Source of the DNA: Sphaerotilus hippei
GTDB taxonomy: Bacteria; Pseudomonadota; Gammaproteobacteria; Burkholderiales; Burkholderiaceae_C
NCBI RefSeq assembly: GCF_003201595.1
Contig: NZ_QJJS01000025.1
Coordinates: forward strand, 1 to 44,746
Length of the DNA: 44,746 bases
Direction: 5' to 3'
The translations under genes and the position numbers were made by a program. Every line of letters begins with the position of its first letter. The stretch's first letter is position 1. The notes under the pieces were generated by a model. That model was not told the origin of the DNA. It searched no databases and saw only the letters and a list, made by a program, of their open reading frames with translations. Below are positions 27,201 through 34,287 of the stretch, piece after piece.

Positions 27201-27869
27201 AGCCAGGACGCCGCCTGCGCACGGCGCTACCGCGACTTCGTGGCCCGGGTGCGCGAGGCCGAGTCCGGCGCGCTGGGCGCCGGGCCGCATGCCCAACTGC
27301 GCCTGACCGAAGCGGTGGCCCGCGGGCTGTTCAAGCTGATGGCCATCAAGGACGAGTACGAGGTCGCCCGGCTGCATGCCGACCCGGACTTCGCGGCCCG
27401 GATCGCCACGATGTTCGAGGGGGACTACCGGCTGGTGCACCACCTCGCCCCGCCGATCCTCGGACGCACCGACGCCCGGGGCCACCCCGTCAAGCAGGCC
27501 TTCGGGCCGTGGATGCACCGGGTGATGCCGTGGCTGGCGCGGTTGAAGTTCCTGCGCGGCACGGCCTTCGATCCCTTCGGTCGCACCGAAGAGCGCCGCA
27601 CCGAGCGGGCGCTGATCGGCGAGTACCGCACGATCATCGAGACCCTGCTCGCCGGGCTGAGCGCCGAGCGGCTGCCCGCGGCGGTCGAGATCGCCAGGCT
27701 GGCCGAGCAGATCCGCGGCTACGGGCATGTGAAGGCCACGAACCTGGCCCGGGTGCGCGCCAGGTGGGCCGAACTGCTCGCCGGCTGGCACTTGCAACCG
27801 CACCCGCACCCGCACCTGTCCCCGGCCAAGCCGGTGGCCGACCGCCCGTCAGCCCCGCTGACTCGCTGA
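24240..27869 (+). CDS. Fused indolepyruvate/2-oxoacid:ferredoxin oxidoreductase family protein
   Basis: The 1209-residue single chain fuses subunits that are separate in archaeal IorA/IorB. Residues ~1–440 form the pyrimidine-binding part (FISGYRGSPLGTYDQALWAA). Residues ~450–640 form the thiamine diphosphate domain (FCSGCPHNTSTRVPEGSRAL, VFANLGDGTYFHSG). A ferredoxin-like cluster region begins at about 667 (CEGCGDCSEQSNC, later SCNKDFSCLKGFCPSF). The gamma domain is near 758 (GIGGTGVITIGQVLGMAAH), followed by a C-terminal DUF6537-like region to the end. It probably oxidatively decarboxylates aryl- or branched-chain 2-oxoacids to acyl-CoA, reducing ferredoxin. The ATG at 24240 has GGAG eight bases before it, and the gene is divergent from an Lrp regulator. 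The exact substrate is not determined. Confidence 0.92.
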   Translation: MNAPLPDAVRLALEAITLDDKYTLGHGRAFMSGVQALVRLPMLQQQRDAAAGLDTAGFISGYRGSPLGTYDQALWAAKKHLDAHRIVFQPGVNEELAATAVWGSQQLDLFPQTKKHDGVFGLWYGKGPGVDRCSDVFKHANMAGTARHGGVLAIAGDDHISKSSTAAHQSDHIFKACGMPVFFPSTVQEILDMGLHALALSRYSGVWAGMKTIQEVVESSSSVSIEPDRVNILLPEDFQMPPGGLHIRWPDTPLEQEARLMDHKWYAALAYVRANRLNYNVVATAHDRFGLIASGKAWNDMRQALVDLGLDDDTCRALGIRQHKVNVVWPLEATITRDFAQGLQEILVVEEKRQVIEYQLKEELYNWRADVRPNVLGKFDEPEGDQTGGEWSMPNPSQNWLLRAKADLTPAIIAKAIARRLKKLGVPAHVAARMDQRLQVIEAKERELAAPATAPVGDRVPWFCSGCPHNTSTRVPEGSRALAGIGCHYMATWMDRSTITFSQMGGEGVAWVGQAPFTTDTHVFANLGDGTYFHSGLLAIRQSIASGVNITYKLLCNDAVAMTGGQRVGERPEGHSVLQIMQSLIAEGVAKLVIVTDEPAKYAGVALSPGVTVHHRDELDAIQRQFRECKGTTAILYDQTCATEKRRRRKRGTMVEPEKRVVINELVCEGCGDCSEQSNCLSVEPVETEFGRKRRINQNSCNKDFSCLKGFCPSFVTVEGGQLKKPKKEQRGDLSALPPLPEPVLPVAESAWGIVVAGIGGTGVITIGQVLGMAAHLEGKGIVTQDAGGLAQKGGATWSHIQIANRPDAIHTTKVDVARADLVIACDPLVAAHRSTLATMHAERTFVALNSHGSPTASFVHDPDWQFPAAGCDAALDAAAGPGHVGRFDADEAAVQLLGDSIYANPMLLGYAWQQGRVPLGRAAIHQAMALNGVQVERNQAAFEWGRHCAHDLAGVRSLYAAAQVIRIVRRPSLDELVTKRAEFLTASQDAACARRYRDFVARVREAESGALGAGPHAQLRLTEAVARGLFKLMAIKDEYEVARLHADPDFAARIATMFEGDYRLVHHLAPPILGRTDARGHPVKQAFGPWMHRVMPWLARLKFLRGTAFDPFGRTEERRTERALIGEYRTIIETLLAGLSAERLPAAVEIARLAEQIRGYGHVKATNLARVRARWAELLAGWHLQPHPHPHLSPAKPVADRPSAPLTR

Positions 27870-27889
27870 CCCGGGCCGCGCGGCCGGCT

Positions 27890-29674
27890 TCAGGCCACGG
27901 CGACGATGCTGCGGTGGGCAGCCCCCGGCAGCACACGCAGCGCCTGGCCGGTCACCGCCGTGTAGACGTGGCTGGCCACGGTGCTGACGTAGACCCAGTC
28001 GGCGCGGCATTCGCTGGCGGTGGCCGTCAGCAGCAGGTAGCCGCGGCGGGAGGTGTCGCAGTACTGCAGCGGCCCGATCAGCTCGGTCAGGCCGGCGGCC
28101 AGCGCGGCCGGGGCCTCGGCGGGCAGGACGGCCTCGAAACCCGGCGAGCTGACCGAGCTGGTGGCGAATTCGACCCCCACCGGGTGGCCGCTCAGGTCCT
28201 TCAGGTCGCTGGCCCAGGCGTTGTGGGTGTCGCCGGCCAGCACGACCAGGTTCTTGTCGAGCGCGCGGGCGGTGGCCAGCACGGTCTCGCGCGCCACCGG
28301 ATAGCCGTCCCAGGCGTCGAGGTTGTAGGGGATGGCGGGCTGGGCGAGCACGGCCAGCTCGGCCACGGTCAGCGTGGCCGGCGCGATCTGCGCCTTGACC
28401 GCCAGGGCCGCATAGGCCGACACGCTCACGCCACTGCCCGGGTTCAGCGCCTCGAACAGGATCGGCGCCGGGATGTCCATGCGCCCCATCAGCACCTGCT
28501 GGCCCAGCACCTGCCAGGTGGCGCTCGAGGCCGCCAGCTGCGCCTGCAGCCAGGCGGTCTGGGTCGCCCCGAGCAGCTGGCGGCTGGTGCTCGACAGCGC
28601 GGTGGTGAAGGTGGTGGCGTCCAGGCCGCCGCTGGCGCTGAGGTAGCTGGCGTAGTCGAGCTGCTGGTCACGCCCGATCACGCGGGTGTCGAGCATGTGC
28701 AGCGCCAGCAGGCCACCGAAGTCGAAGCTGCGGTAGATGGTCAGCGGATCGCTGCCGCTGCGCACCGGCAGCCACTCGTGCCAGGCCTGGGCGGCGGCGG
28801 CACGGCGGGAGGCGAAGCTGCCTTCGCTGGCGGCGTCGTGGTTGCCCGCACCGGCGCTCCAGGTGTCGTCGGCGAATTCGTGGTCGTCCCACACCGCGAT
28901 CATCGGCGCGGCCGCGTGCAGGGCCTGCAGATCGGCGTCACCGCGGTACTGTGCATAACGGCGACGGTAGTCCGACAGCGACAGCAGCTCGGTGGCCGGC
29001 TCGACCAGCCGGCCCAGCGTGGCGGCATCGGCGCTGGCATATCCACCCCGCTCGTACTCGTAGAGGTAGTCGCCCAGGTGCACGGTGGCATCCAGGTCCT
29101 CGCGCCGGGCGGCTTCGGCGTAGACGTTGAAATGACCCGCCGGGTAGTTCGCGCACGAGAACACCGCCAGCCGGACCTGGCTGGCCGAGTCCGAGGGCAG
29201 CGTGCGGGTGCGCCCGACCGGCGAGCGCTGCTCGCCGACCGAGAAGCGGTACCAGTAGGCGGTGCCGGCGCTCAGGCCGGTCGCGTCGACCTTGACGGTC
29301 CAGTCGCGCGACACGTCGGTGCTGGTGCTGCCGCTGGCCACGACGGTGGAGAACGCCACCGAGGTCGCCACCTCCCAGCGCAGCGTCACGGCCGACGTGG
29401 CCGCGGTGCTCAGGCGGGTCCACAGGATCACCCGGTCGGCCAGCGGATCGCCGCTGGCCACGCCGTGGGCATAAGCGACCCCCGGCTCGTCGTCGTCGCT
29501 GCCGCCGCAGCCGGCCAGGCCGATCGTGCCGAGCACCAGCCCGCCCAGCGCCAGGTCGCGCACGAAGGAGCGGCGCCCCGGTGAGGCCGCCTCCTGCGGG
29601 ACCAGCAGCCGGGGGCCACGCAGCACCGGCAGGCCGGACGGATCACGGGGTTCGGACGGGTCGTTTCGGTTCAT
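27890..29674 (-). CDS. Tat-exported PhoD-like alkaline phosphatase lipoprotein
   Basis: The 594-residue protein has a twin-arginine signal, GRRSFVRDLALGGLVLG, with an LAGC lipobox just after, then a Ser/Asp-rich linker. The mature part shows PhoD N-terminal features (AHGVASGDPLADRVILWTR), RLAVFSCANYPAGHFNVYAEAA, the metal-binding HLGDYLYEYERGGY and APMIAVWDDHEFADDTWSAG, and later VLAGDTHNAWASDL. PhoD enzymes are Fe/Ca-dependent phosphodiesterase/alkaline phosphatases that release phosphate in the periplasm or at the surface. The ATG at 29674 follows GGAGACCGCC. The gene converges with the oxidoreductase gene and is divergent from the barrel-like protein; a phytase-like gene is nearby. Confidence 0.93.
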   Translation of the reverse strand: MNRNDPSEPRDPSGLPVLRGPRLLVPQEAASPGRRSFVRDLALGGLVLGTIGLAGCGGSDDDEPGVAYAHGVASGDPLADRVILWTRLSTAATSAVTLRWEVATSVAFSTVVASGSTSTDVSRDWTVKVDATGLSAGTAYWYRFSVGEQRSPVGRTRTLPSDSASQVRLAVFSCANYPAGHFNVYAEAARREDLDATVHLGDYLYEYERGGYASADAATLGRLVEPATELLSLSDYRRRYAQYRGDADLQALHAAAPMIAVWDDHEFADDTWSAGAGNHDAASEGSFASRRAAAAQAWHEWLPVRSGSDPLTIYRSFDFGGLLALHMLDTRVIGRDQQLDYASYLSASGGLDATTFTTALSSTSRQLLGATQTAWLQAQLAASSATWQVLGQQVLMGRMDIPAPILFEALNPGSGVSVSAYAALAVKAQIAPATLTVAELAVLAQPAIPYNLDAWDGYPVARETVLATARALDKNLVVLAGDTHNAWASDLKDLSGHPVGVEFATSSVSSPGFEAVLPAEAPAALAAGLTELIGPLQYCDTSRRGYLLLTATASECRADWVYVSTVASHVYTAVTGQALRVLPGAAHRSIVAVA

Positions 29675-29787
29675 GGCGGTCTCCGGCTTCGGGCGAGGGG
29701 GCGACACCTGGGCGCATCGTTCGGTGTCCGACTGTAGGGCGCGGGTGTGATGTCGGCGTGTCGTCGCCGCGCCACCACACTCCGTGA

Positions 29788-29825
29788 CCGTGATCACGGC
29801 AGCCGGCGCCGGGCGGGACTAGATT
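29788..29825 (+). promoter_or_regulatory. Palindrome and candidate -10 upstream of the barrel-like gene
   Basis: A perfect 12-bp palindrome CCGTGATCACGG occupies 29788–29799, followed by TAGATT at 29820–29825, a plausible -10 for the gene at 29861, which would give a leader of about 29 bases with its GAGGA ribosome site. A convincing -35 is not visible. The palindrome is a candidate regulator site in the divergent gap. Confidence 0.45.
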
Positions 29826-29860
29826 CGGAATCCGGAAAAATCACTTCACGAGGAATTGCC

Positions 29861-30412
29861 ATGTCCCACCTGCGCCTGACCCGCACCGCCTCCCTCGCCG
29901 CCGCGCTGCTCGCGGCCACCGCCGCCCAGGCCGCCGGCTGGCAGTGGCTGCCGATGTTCAACGATCCGGGCTACCGGGCCGAACCGAGCCTGGCGATCAC
30001 CGGCAACCGCGTGCTGCCCGACACCGGCCCGACCGCCAACGCCTTCGGCCTGGAGTTCAACGCCAACTGCGGCCTGGTGCAGAGCCCGGACCAGCGCATC
30101 CGCACGCACGTGAACCTCAGCCGCACCGACAAGTCGGGCGTGAAGGTGACGGCGCTGGAACTGTCGCCGCGCTACACGGTGCCGCTGGGCGGCGGCCTGT
30201 CGGTCGGGGTCGGTCCGAGCGTGGGGGCCTTCCAGGTCAGCACGCCGGGGCTGGACCGCACGCTGCTGGGCCTGGGCGCGGCCGCGGGCGTGAACTTCCG
30301 CGCCGGCATGCTCTACACCGGCTTCGACGTGCGCTACCACGCCACCACCTCGCGCGACGGCGTCGATCACGACCCGCTGACCTTCGGCGCCAAGGTCGGC
30401 ATCAACTTCTGA
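29861..30412 (+). CDS. Small outer-membrane barrel-like protein of unknown function
   Basis: The 183-residue protein starts MSHLRLTRTASLAAALLAAT with a cleavable signal near AAQA|AGWQW. The mature protein shows alternating strands (RIRTHVNLSRTD, LSPRYTVPLGGGLSVGVGPS, RAGMLYTGFDVRYHATTSRD) and ends GAKVGINF, a terminal Phe as in barrels. I do not recognise a named family; its size and strands suggest a small 8-stranded barrel of the OmpW/opacity type or a lipid/ligand-binding porin-like protein. GAGGA lies before the ATG. It is divergent from phoD and 89 bases upstream of a phytase-like gene on the same strand, which suggests a shared role. Confidence 0.7.
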   Translation: MSHLRLTRTASLAAALLAATAAQAAGWQWLPMFNDPGYRAEPSLAITGNRVLPDTGPTANAFGLEFNANCGLVQSPDQRIRTHVNLSRTDKSGVKVTALELSPRYTVPLGGGLSVGVGPSVGAFQVSTPGLDRTLLGLGAAAGVNFRAGMLYTGFDVRYHATTSRDGVDHDPLTFGAKVGINF

Positions 30413-30461
30413 TCCACCGGCCACCTCCACCGCGCTTCATCGGGATTTCATGGCCCCGGCC

Positions 30462-30467
30462 TAGATT
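30462..30467 (+). promoter_or_regulatory. Candidate -10 element for the phytase-like gene
   Basis: TAGATT at 30462–30467 lies 35 bases before the start codon, nearly the same spacing as the identical hexamer ahead of the barrel-like gene. No good -35 hexamer is seen at 16–18 bases upstream, so the call rests on the matching hexamer and spacing only. Confidence 0.35.
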
Positions 30468-30501
30468 GCATCGCACGTCCGAACCCCACAGGAAGCCCGC
30501 G

Positions 30502-31884
30502 ATGCATCGACCCCTTGCCTTGTCCCGCCTGACGGCCACGCTGGCCGCGGCGCTGGTCACGCTCTGCGCCCAGGCGCAGAGCGAAGTGACCGCCGTGCTC
30601 GCCGGCCACGCGCTCGTGCCCCACGACACCACGGTGGCCGCCCCGAAGGATGCCGGCCCGCTGTTCGCCACGGCCGGCAAGTTCACCGCGGCCAGCCGCC
30701 TGCGCAGCGACACGATCGGGTCGGTGCCGGCCAGCACCTTCGTCGGCGACGCCCGCCATCCGCGCCCCTCCGGCGGGGCGCTGCCGGTGCGGGGCCAGGC
30801 GGTGCAGGGTTTTTCGGGCATCGTGATGCTTCAGCGCGACGAGTTCCTCGCGCTGACGGACAACGGCTTCGGCAGCCGGATCAACTCGCAGGACGCGCTG
30901 CTGATGGTGCACCGCCTGAAGGTGGACTGGGCCGGCGGCCAGGCGCGGCGGATGGCGACCACCTTCCTGCGCGATCCGGACCGCAGGATCCCGTTCTTCA
31001 TCCAGAACGAGAACACGCGCGAGCGTTACCTGACCGGCGCCGACCTGGACGTGGAGTCCATCCAGGTGGTCGGCAAGGAGTGGTGGATCGGCGACGAGTT
31101 CGGACCCTGGGTGATCCGCTTCGATGCACAGGGCAAGGCGCTCGGCCTGATCGAGACGGTGGTGGGCGACCGGACCTACCGCGGCCCCGACCACTACCTG
31201 AACGCCCGGCTGCCGAACTACCCGGGTGAGGCGGGCGGCTACGAGGTGCGCCGCTCGGGCGGCTTCGAGCCGATGGCGCGCTCGATCGACGGCAGCCGGG
31301 TCTATCCGATGTTCGAGTGGCCGCTGTGGGACGCGGCGGCCAAGGCGCCCGAGCAGATCGACGGCAAGCCCTACACGCGCATCCTGGAGCTCGACGTCGC
31401 CACGCGGCAGTACACCGGCCAGCATAAAAAATACGCCTTCGAGGCGAGCGGCCACGTGGCCGCCGACTTCCAGATGCTGGACGCGACCACCGGCCTGGTG
31501 ATCGAGCGCGACGACAGCACCGAAGGGGCCGGGCCGGGCTGCCCGGACGAGCCGCGCACCGACTGCTTCACGCGCCCGGCGAAGTTCAAGCGCCTCTACA
31601 AGATCGACCTGTCCCAGACCGACGCCCAGGGTTTCGTGCGCAAGGTCGCCTATGTCGACCTGACACGCATCGCCAACCCGAAGCGGCTGGCTCAGGCCGG
31701 CCCGAACGAGGCGGTGTTCGTGCTGCCCCACCTCGGCCCGGAAGGCCTGACCGTGGTCGACCGCCGGCACGTGGTGCTGGTCAACGACAACAACTTCCCG
31801 TTTTCTTCGGGCCGCCAGATCGGCAAGCCCGACGACAACGAGCTGACGCTGCTCGACATCGGCGCCCTGGTCGACGCGAAATGA
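30502..31884 (+). CDS. Phytase-like esterase (secreted)
   Basis: The 460-residue secreted protein has a signal peptide (MHRPLALSRLTATLAAALVT, cleavage near AQAQS) and a phytase-like esterase domain. Recognised segments are GFSGIVMLQRDEFLALTDNG, FIQNENTRERYLTGADLDVE, KEWWIGDEFGPWVIRFD, YEVRRSGGFEPMARSIDGSRV and IERDDSTEGAGPGCPDEP, which fit the 'esterase-like activity of phytase' domain (PF13449), a propeller-type periplasmic enzyme. The family hydrolyses phosphate esters or related substrates, but the real substrate is unknown. AGGAAG precedes the ATG. It sits in a cluster with PhoD, consistent with organic phosphate use, and converges with the lectin-type PEP-CTERM gene. Confidence 0.88.
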   Translation: MHRPLALSRLTATLAAALVTLCAQAQSEVTAVLAGHALVPHDTTVAAPKDAGPLFATAGKFTAASRLRSDTIGSVPASTFVGDARHPRPSGGALPVRGQAVQGFSGIVMLQRDEFLALTDNGFGSRINSQDALLMVHRLKVDWAGGQARRMATTFLRDPDRRIPFFIQNENTRERYLTGADLDVESIQVVGKEWWIGDEFGPWVIRFDAQGKALGLIETVVGDRTYRGPDHYLNARLPNYPGEAGGYEVRRSGGFEPMARSIDGSRVYPMFEWPLWDAAAKAPEQIDGKPYTRILELDVATRQYTGQHKKYAFEASGHVAADFQMLDATTGLVIERDDSTEGAGPGCPDEPRTDCFTRPAKFKRLYKIDLSQTDAQGFVRKVAYVDLTRIANPKRLAQAGPNEAVFVLPHLGPEGLTVVDRRHVVLVNDNNFPFSSGRQIGKPDDNELTLLDIGALVDAK

Positions 31885-31894
31885 GCGGCGCTCA
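31882..31894. terminator. Short inverted repeat joining two convergent stops
   Basis: TGAGC-GGC-GCTCA is a perfect 5-bp inverted repeat whose ends are the TGA of the phytase-like gene and the TGA of the opposite-strand PEP-CTERM gene. There is no T-run on either side. It resembles the stop-spanning hairpin at 5179–5206 and could aid 3'-end formation, but the stem is short. Confidence 0.3.
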
Positions 31895-32488
31895 GGCGCG
31901 ACGGCGGCGTGCCGCCGCGCCGAGCAGCGCCAGCCCGGCGCCCATCAGCGCCCAGCTGCCGGGTTCAGGCACCGCGGCGGCCAGACCGCCGTATTCCACG
32001 AAATAGCCCAGGGCGTAGCTGGTGTCGTTCGGTCCGCCGTAGTCGCCCCACAGGCCGAGCGACGGCGCGTTGAGCACCACGTAGTTCTCGCCCAGGCCGA
32101 AGTCGTTGGGCTCGTCGGGCGCCCAGGCGCTGAAGGTCAGCGCCTGTCCGGCCTCCGGGCCGCTGCGCCAGGTCCAGGCGTTGGCATCGGTGCCGGCGTC
32201 GCTCGCACCGATCCAGCCGGTCTGCCAGGCCCAGCCGGGCTGGGCCGACAGCCAGTCGTTCTCGGCGGCCGACGTGAGCGTCGCGAGGTAACCCTGCTGC
32301 CCGTCGAACACCAGCGCGCCGGCCTGCGAGAACGCTTCCTTGGCCGTCACGGCGGTGGCGACCCATTCGTAAAAGTGGCCGTTGCCGGCCCATTGCACCG
32401 GCGCGGCGCCCGCCCCTGCGGACATGGCCAGAGCTGCCGCCGCCAGCGCCAGCGGACGGGTCATCGAGCGGGGAACGGAGCGGATCAT
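31892..32488 (-). CDS. C-type lectin-like PEP-CTERM sorting protein
   Basis: The 198-residue protein has an N-terminal signal (MIRSVPRSMTRPLALAAAAL, cleavage near GAGAA) and a C-type lectin-like domain. TAKEAFSQAGALV begins it, then WIGASDAGTDANAWTWRSG, SAWAPDEPNDFGLGENYVVL and the calcium/ligand-type EPND. The C-terminus is a classical PEP-CTERM signal: VPEPGSWALMGAGLALLGAA followed by RRRR. Such proteins are sorted by exosortase (EpsH/XrtA-type) and are often part of exopolysaccharide or biofilm matrices. No exosortase is in the window. Starts at 32488 or 32464 are both possible. The gene converges with the phytase-like gene. Confidence 0.92.
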   Translation of the reverse strand: MIRSVPRSMTRPLALAAAALAMSAGAGAAPVQWAGNGHFYEWVATAVTAKEAFSQAGALVFDGQQGYLATLTSAAENDWLSAQPGWAWQTGWIGASDAGTDANAWTWRSGPEAGQALTFSAWAPDEPNDFGLGENYVVLNAPSLGLWGDYGGPNDTSYALGYFVEYGGLAAAVPEPGSWALMGAGLALLGAAARRRRA

Positions 32489-32565
32489 GGGCAGGGCCTG
32501 CGGCGGGAGTTCGATGGCCCCAATGTAACGAACGGTGACCATCCTGGCCACCGTCCACCCCCGGT

Positions 32566-33651
32566 TCATGGCACCACGGCAAAAAACAGGAAAACCGCGA
32601 ACAGCACCAGGTGCACCGCGCCCTGCAGCACGGTGGCCCGGCCGCTGCCCAGCGTCAGCACGCCGACGATGAAGGTCAGGAACAGCAGCACGGTGTCCCG
32701 ACCGCCCAGGCCCAGCGTGAGCGGGTACGGCAGGAACAGCGACAGCACCGCCACCGCCGGCACCGTCAGGCCGATGCTGGCCAGCGCGGAGCCCAGCGCC
32801 AGGTTCAGGCTGGTCTGCAGGCGGTTGCTGGCCGCCGCCCGCACGGCGGCCACGGTCTCGGGCAGCAGCACCAGCAGCGCGACCAGCACGCCGACGACGG
32901 CCGGCGGGGCACCGACGGCCCGCACCCCGGCCTCCAGCGCCGGCGCCAGCGTCTTGGCCAGGCCGACCACGCTGACCAGGCAGACCACCAGCAGCCCCAT
33001 CGACAGCAGTGCGACCCGGTCGGGCGGTGGCTCCGCATGGGACTGGTCCCCGCCCTCGGGCAGGAAATAGTCGCGGTGCCGCACGGTCTGCACGAAGACG
33101 AACAGCCCGTACAGCGTCAGCGACGCCACCCCCGCGAACGCGAGCTGCGCGACCGACAGCGTCGGGCCGGACGTGGTCGTGGTGAAGGACGGCAGCACCA
33201 GCGTCAGCGTGCTGAGGGCCGCCAGCACCGCCAGCGCGGGGCTGGTGCCCTCGACCCGGAAGGCCACCACCCGGTGGCGCAGCCCGCCGACCAGCACGCA
33301 CAGGCCGACCACCCCGTTGCAGACGATCATGATCGCGGCGAAGACCGTGTCGCGCGCGAGCGCGGCGGTCGACTCGCCACCGGCCAGCATCAGCGCCACG
33401 ATCAGCGCGACCTCGATGACGGTGACCGCCATGGCCAGCACCAGCGTGCCCATCGGCTCGCCGACGCGGTGGGCCACCACCTCGGCATGGTGCACGGCGG
33501 TCAGCACGGCTGCGACGATGCCGCCCCCCACCAGCACCCCGGACAGGCCGCCCAGCGGCTGACCGTAGGTCAGCGCCAGCGCGGCCGCGGCCAGGGCAGG
33601 AAACAGCAGACTCCAGAACGGCAGCGCGGGGTGCAGGCGGGACGGGCTCAT
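32566..33651 (-). CDS. Calcium/cation:proton antiporter, ChaA type
   Basis: From the ATG at 33651 the product has 361 residues and about eleven hydrophobic segments, with the CaCA-like repeats AHHAEVVAHRVGEPMGTLVL-type GEPMGTLVLAMAVTVIEVAL in the first half and LLPETVAAVRAAASNRLQTS plus SLNLALGSALASIGLTVPA in the second. These are the alpha-repeat-like segments of ChaA/y4hA ionic transporters. A cytoplasmic loop with YFLPEGGDQSHAEPPPD lies between. It probably exchanges Ca2+ or Na+/K+ for protons at the inner membrane; the ion is not determinable here. It lies upstream of the PEP-CTERM gene on the same strand with 77 bases between and no sign of coupling. Confidence 0.9.
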   Translation of the reverse strand: MSPSRLHPALPFWSLLFPALAAAALALTYGQPLGGLSGVLVGGGIVAAVLTAVHHAEVVAHRVGEPMGTLVLAMAVTVIEVALIVALMLAGGESTAALARDTVFAAIMIVCNGVVGLCVLVGGLRHRVVAFRVEGTSPALAVLAALSTLTLVLPSFTTTTSGPTLSVAQLAFAGVASLTLYGLFVFVQTVRHRDYFLPEGGDQSHAEPPPDRVALLSMGLLVVCLVSVVGLAKTLAPALEAGVRAVGAPPAVVGVLVALLVLLPETVAAVRAAASNRLQTSLNLALGSALASIGLTVPAVAVLSLFLPYPLTLGLGGRDTVLLFLTFIVGVLTLGSGRATVLQGAVHLVLFAVFLFFAVVP

Positions 33652-33759
33652 CGGTCGGTTCGGTGGGGTGAAGTGAGGAACAGCCCCGAGATTACAGGCG
33701 GTTCCGATCACCGTGCCCGACCGATGCCATCGGGATGCGCAGCGCCGCCGCGGCGGCCG

Positions 33760-34113
33760 TCAGTGCTCGCGCAGGCGCAGGATGTTGGCGTCCACCACGT
33801 CGCTGACGGGCTGCAGCGCACGGTGGGCGACCAGCAGCGCCTCGCGCTGCCCGTGGGCATGGGCTTCGGGGCTCCACCACAGCGGCGGCGCCACGCTGGC
33901 GGTGGCGCCGGCACTGAGCGCGCCCCCGCACAGGACCCACCACGACTCGACGGCCGCGGTCATCTTCTCGGTCACCATGCGCTGCATCTCGTTCATCGCC
34001 TCGGGTGACCACGGGACGGCCTGGCTGATGTAGGCCACCCGGCGGGCGACCACCTCGGGCGCGGCGGTCGCCACGCGGGTCGAGGCATTCCAGAAGTTCA
34101 TCCAATCGGTCAT
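33760..34113 (-). CDS. Phasin-like protein
   Basis: The 117-residue protein is amphipathic and helix-rich: MTDWMNFWNASTRVATAAPE, then VVARRVAYISQA, MNEMQRMVTEKMTAAVESWW and a weaker C-terminus. The WxxFW start and MVTEKMxAxxES segment recall small phasin-family proteins that coat polyhydroxyalkanoate granules. It is divergent from the BktB thiolase gene, which makes a granule-related role plausible. I could not identify a firm family by sequence alone, so it may also be an unrelated small helical protein. A palindrome lies in the 174-base gap. Confidence 0.5.
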   Translation of the reverse strand: MTDWMNFWNASTRVATAAPEVVARRVAYISQAVPWSPEAMNEMQRMVTEKMTAAVESWWVLCGGALSAGATASVAPPLWWSPEAHAHGQREALLVAHRALQPVSDVVDANILRLREH

Positions 34114-34184
34114 GGGTAGTGCGCCTCAGGTGAATTGACGTAAACGGAAACCCCAATGTTGCACCGCAGCATACTACGGAACAC

Positions 34185-34196
34185 TCGGGATCCCGA
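34185..34196. promoter_or_regulatory. Palindrome TCGGGATCCCGA in the divergent phasin-like/bktB gap
   Basis: The 12-bp sequence at 34185–34196 is perfectly self-complementary and lies about 90 bases before the thiolase start and 72 bases before the phasin-like start. A shared operator for a regulator of both genes is possible. I cannot assign a known binding protein; the symmetric core includes GGATCC, so it may be coincidental. Confidence 0.35.
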
Positions 34197-34287
34197 AGGC
34201 CATCGAGCCGGGTGTCAGGCTTCTGAAGCCCGGCAGGCGCACCATCGATGCGGACCCATCTGATCACCCCCTGGAGGAGGACAACCC

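Noticed and set aside
24144-27815. A 1223-codon open frame on the minus strand antisense to the oxidoreductase gene.
   Set aside because: It follows the codon pattern of a GC-rich shadow, being rich in Arg, Ala, His and Gly with no family resemblance, and the plus-strand product is clearly conserved.
29740-29780. A GTGT-type direct repeat that could be a Pho box between phoD and the barrel-like gene.
   Set aside because: The match to the CTGTCAT repeat is poor in both halves and no proper spacing is seen.
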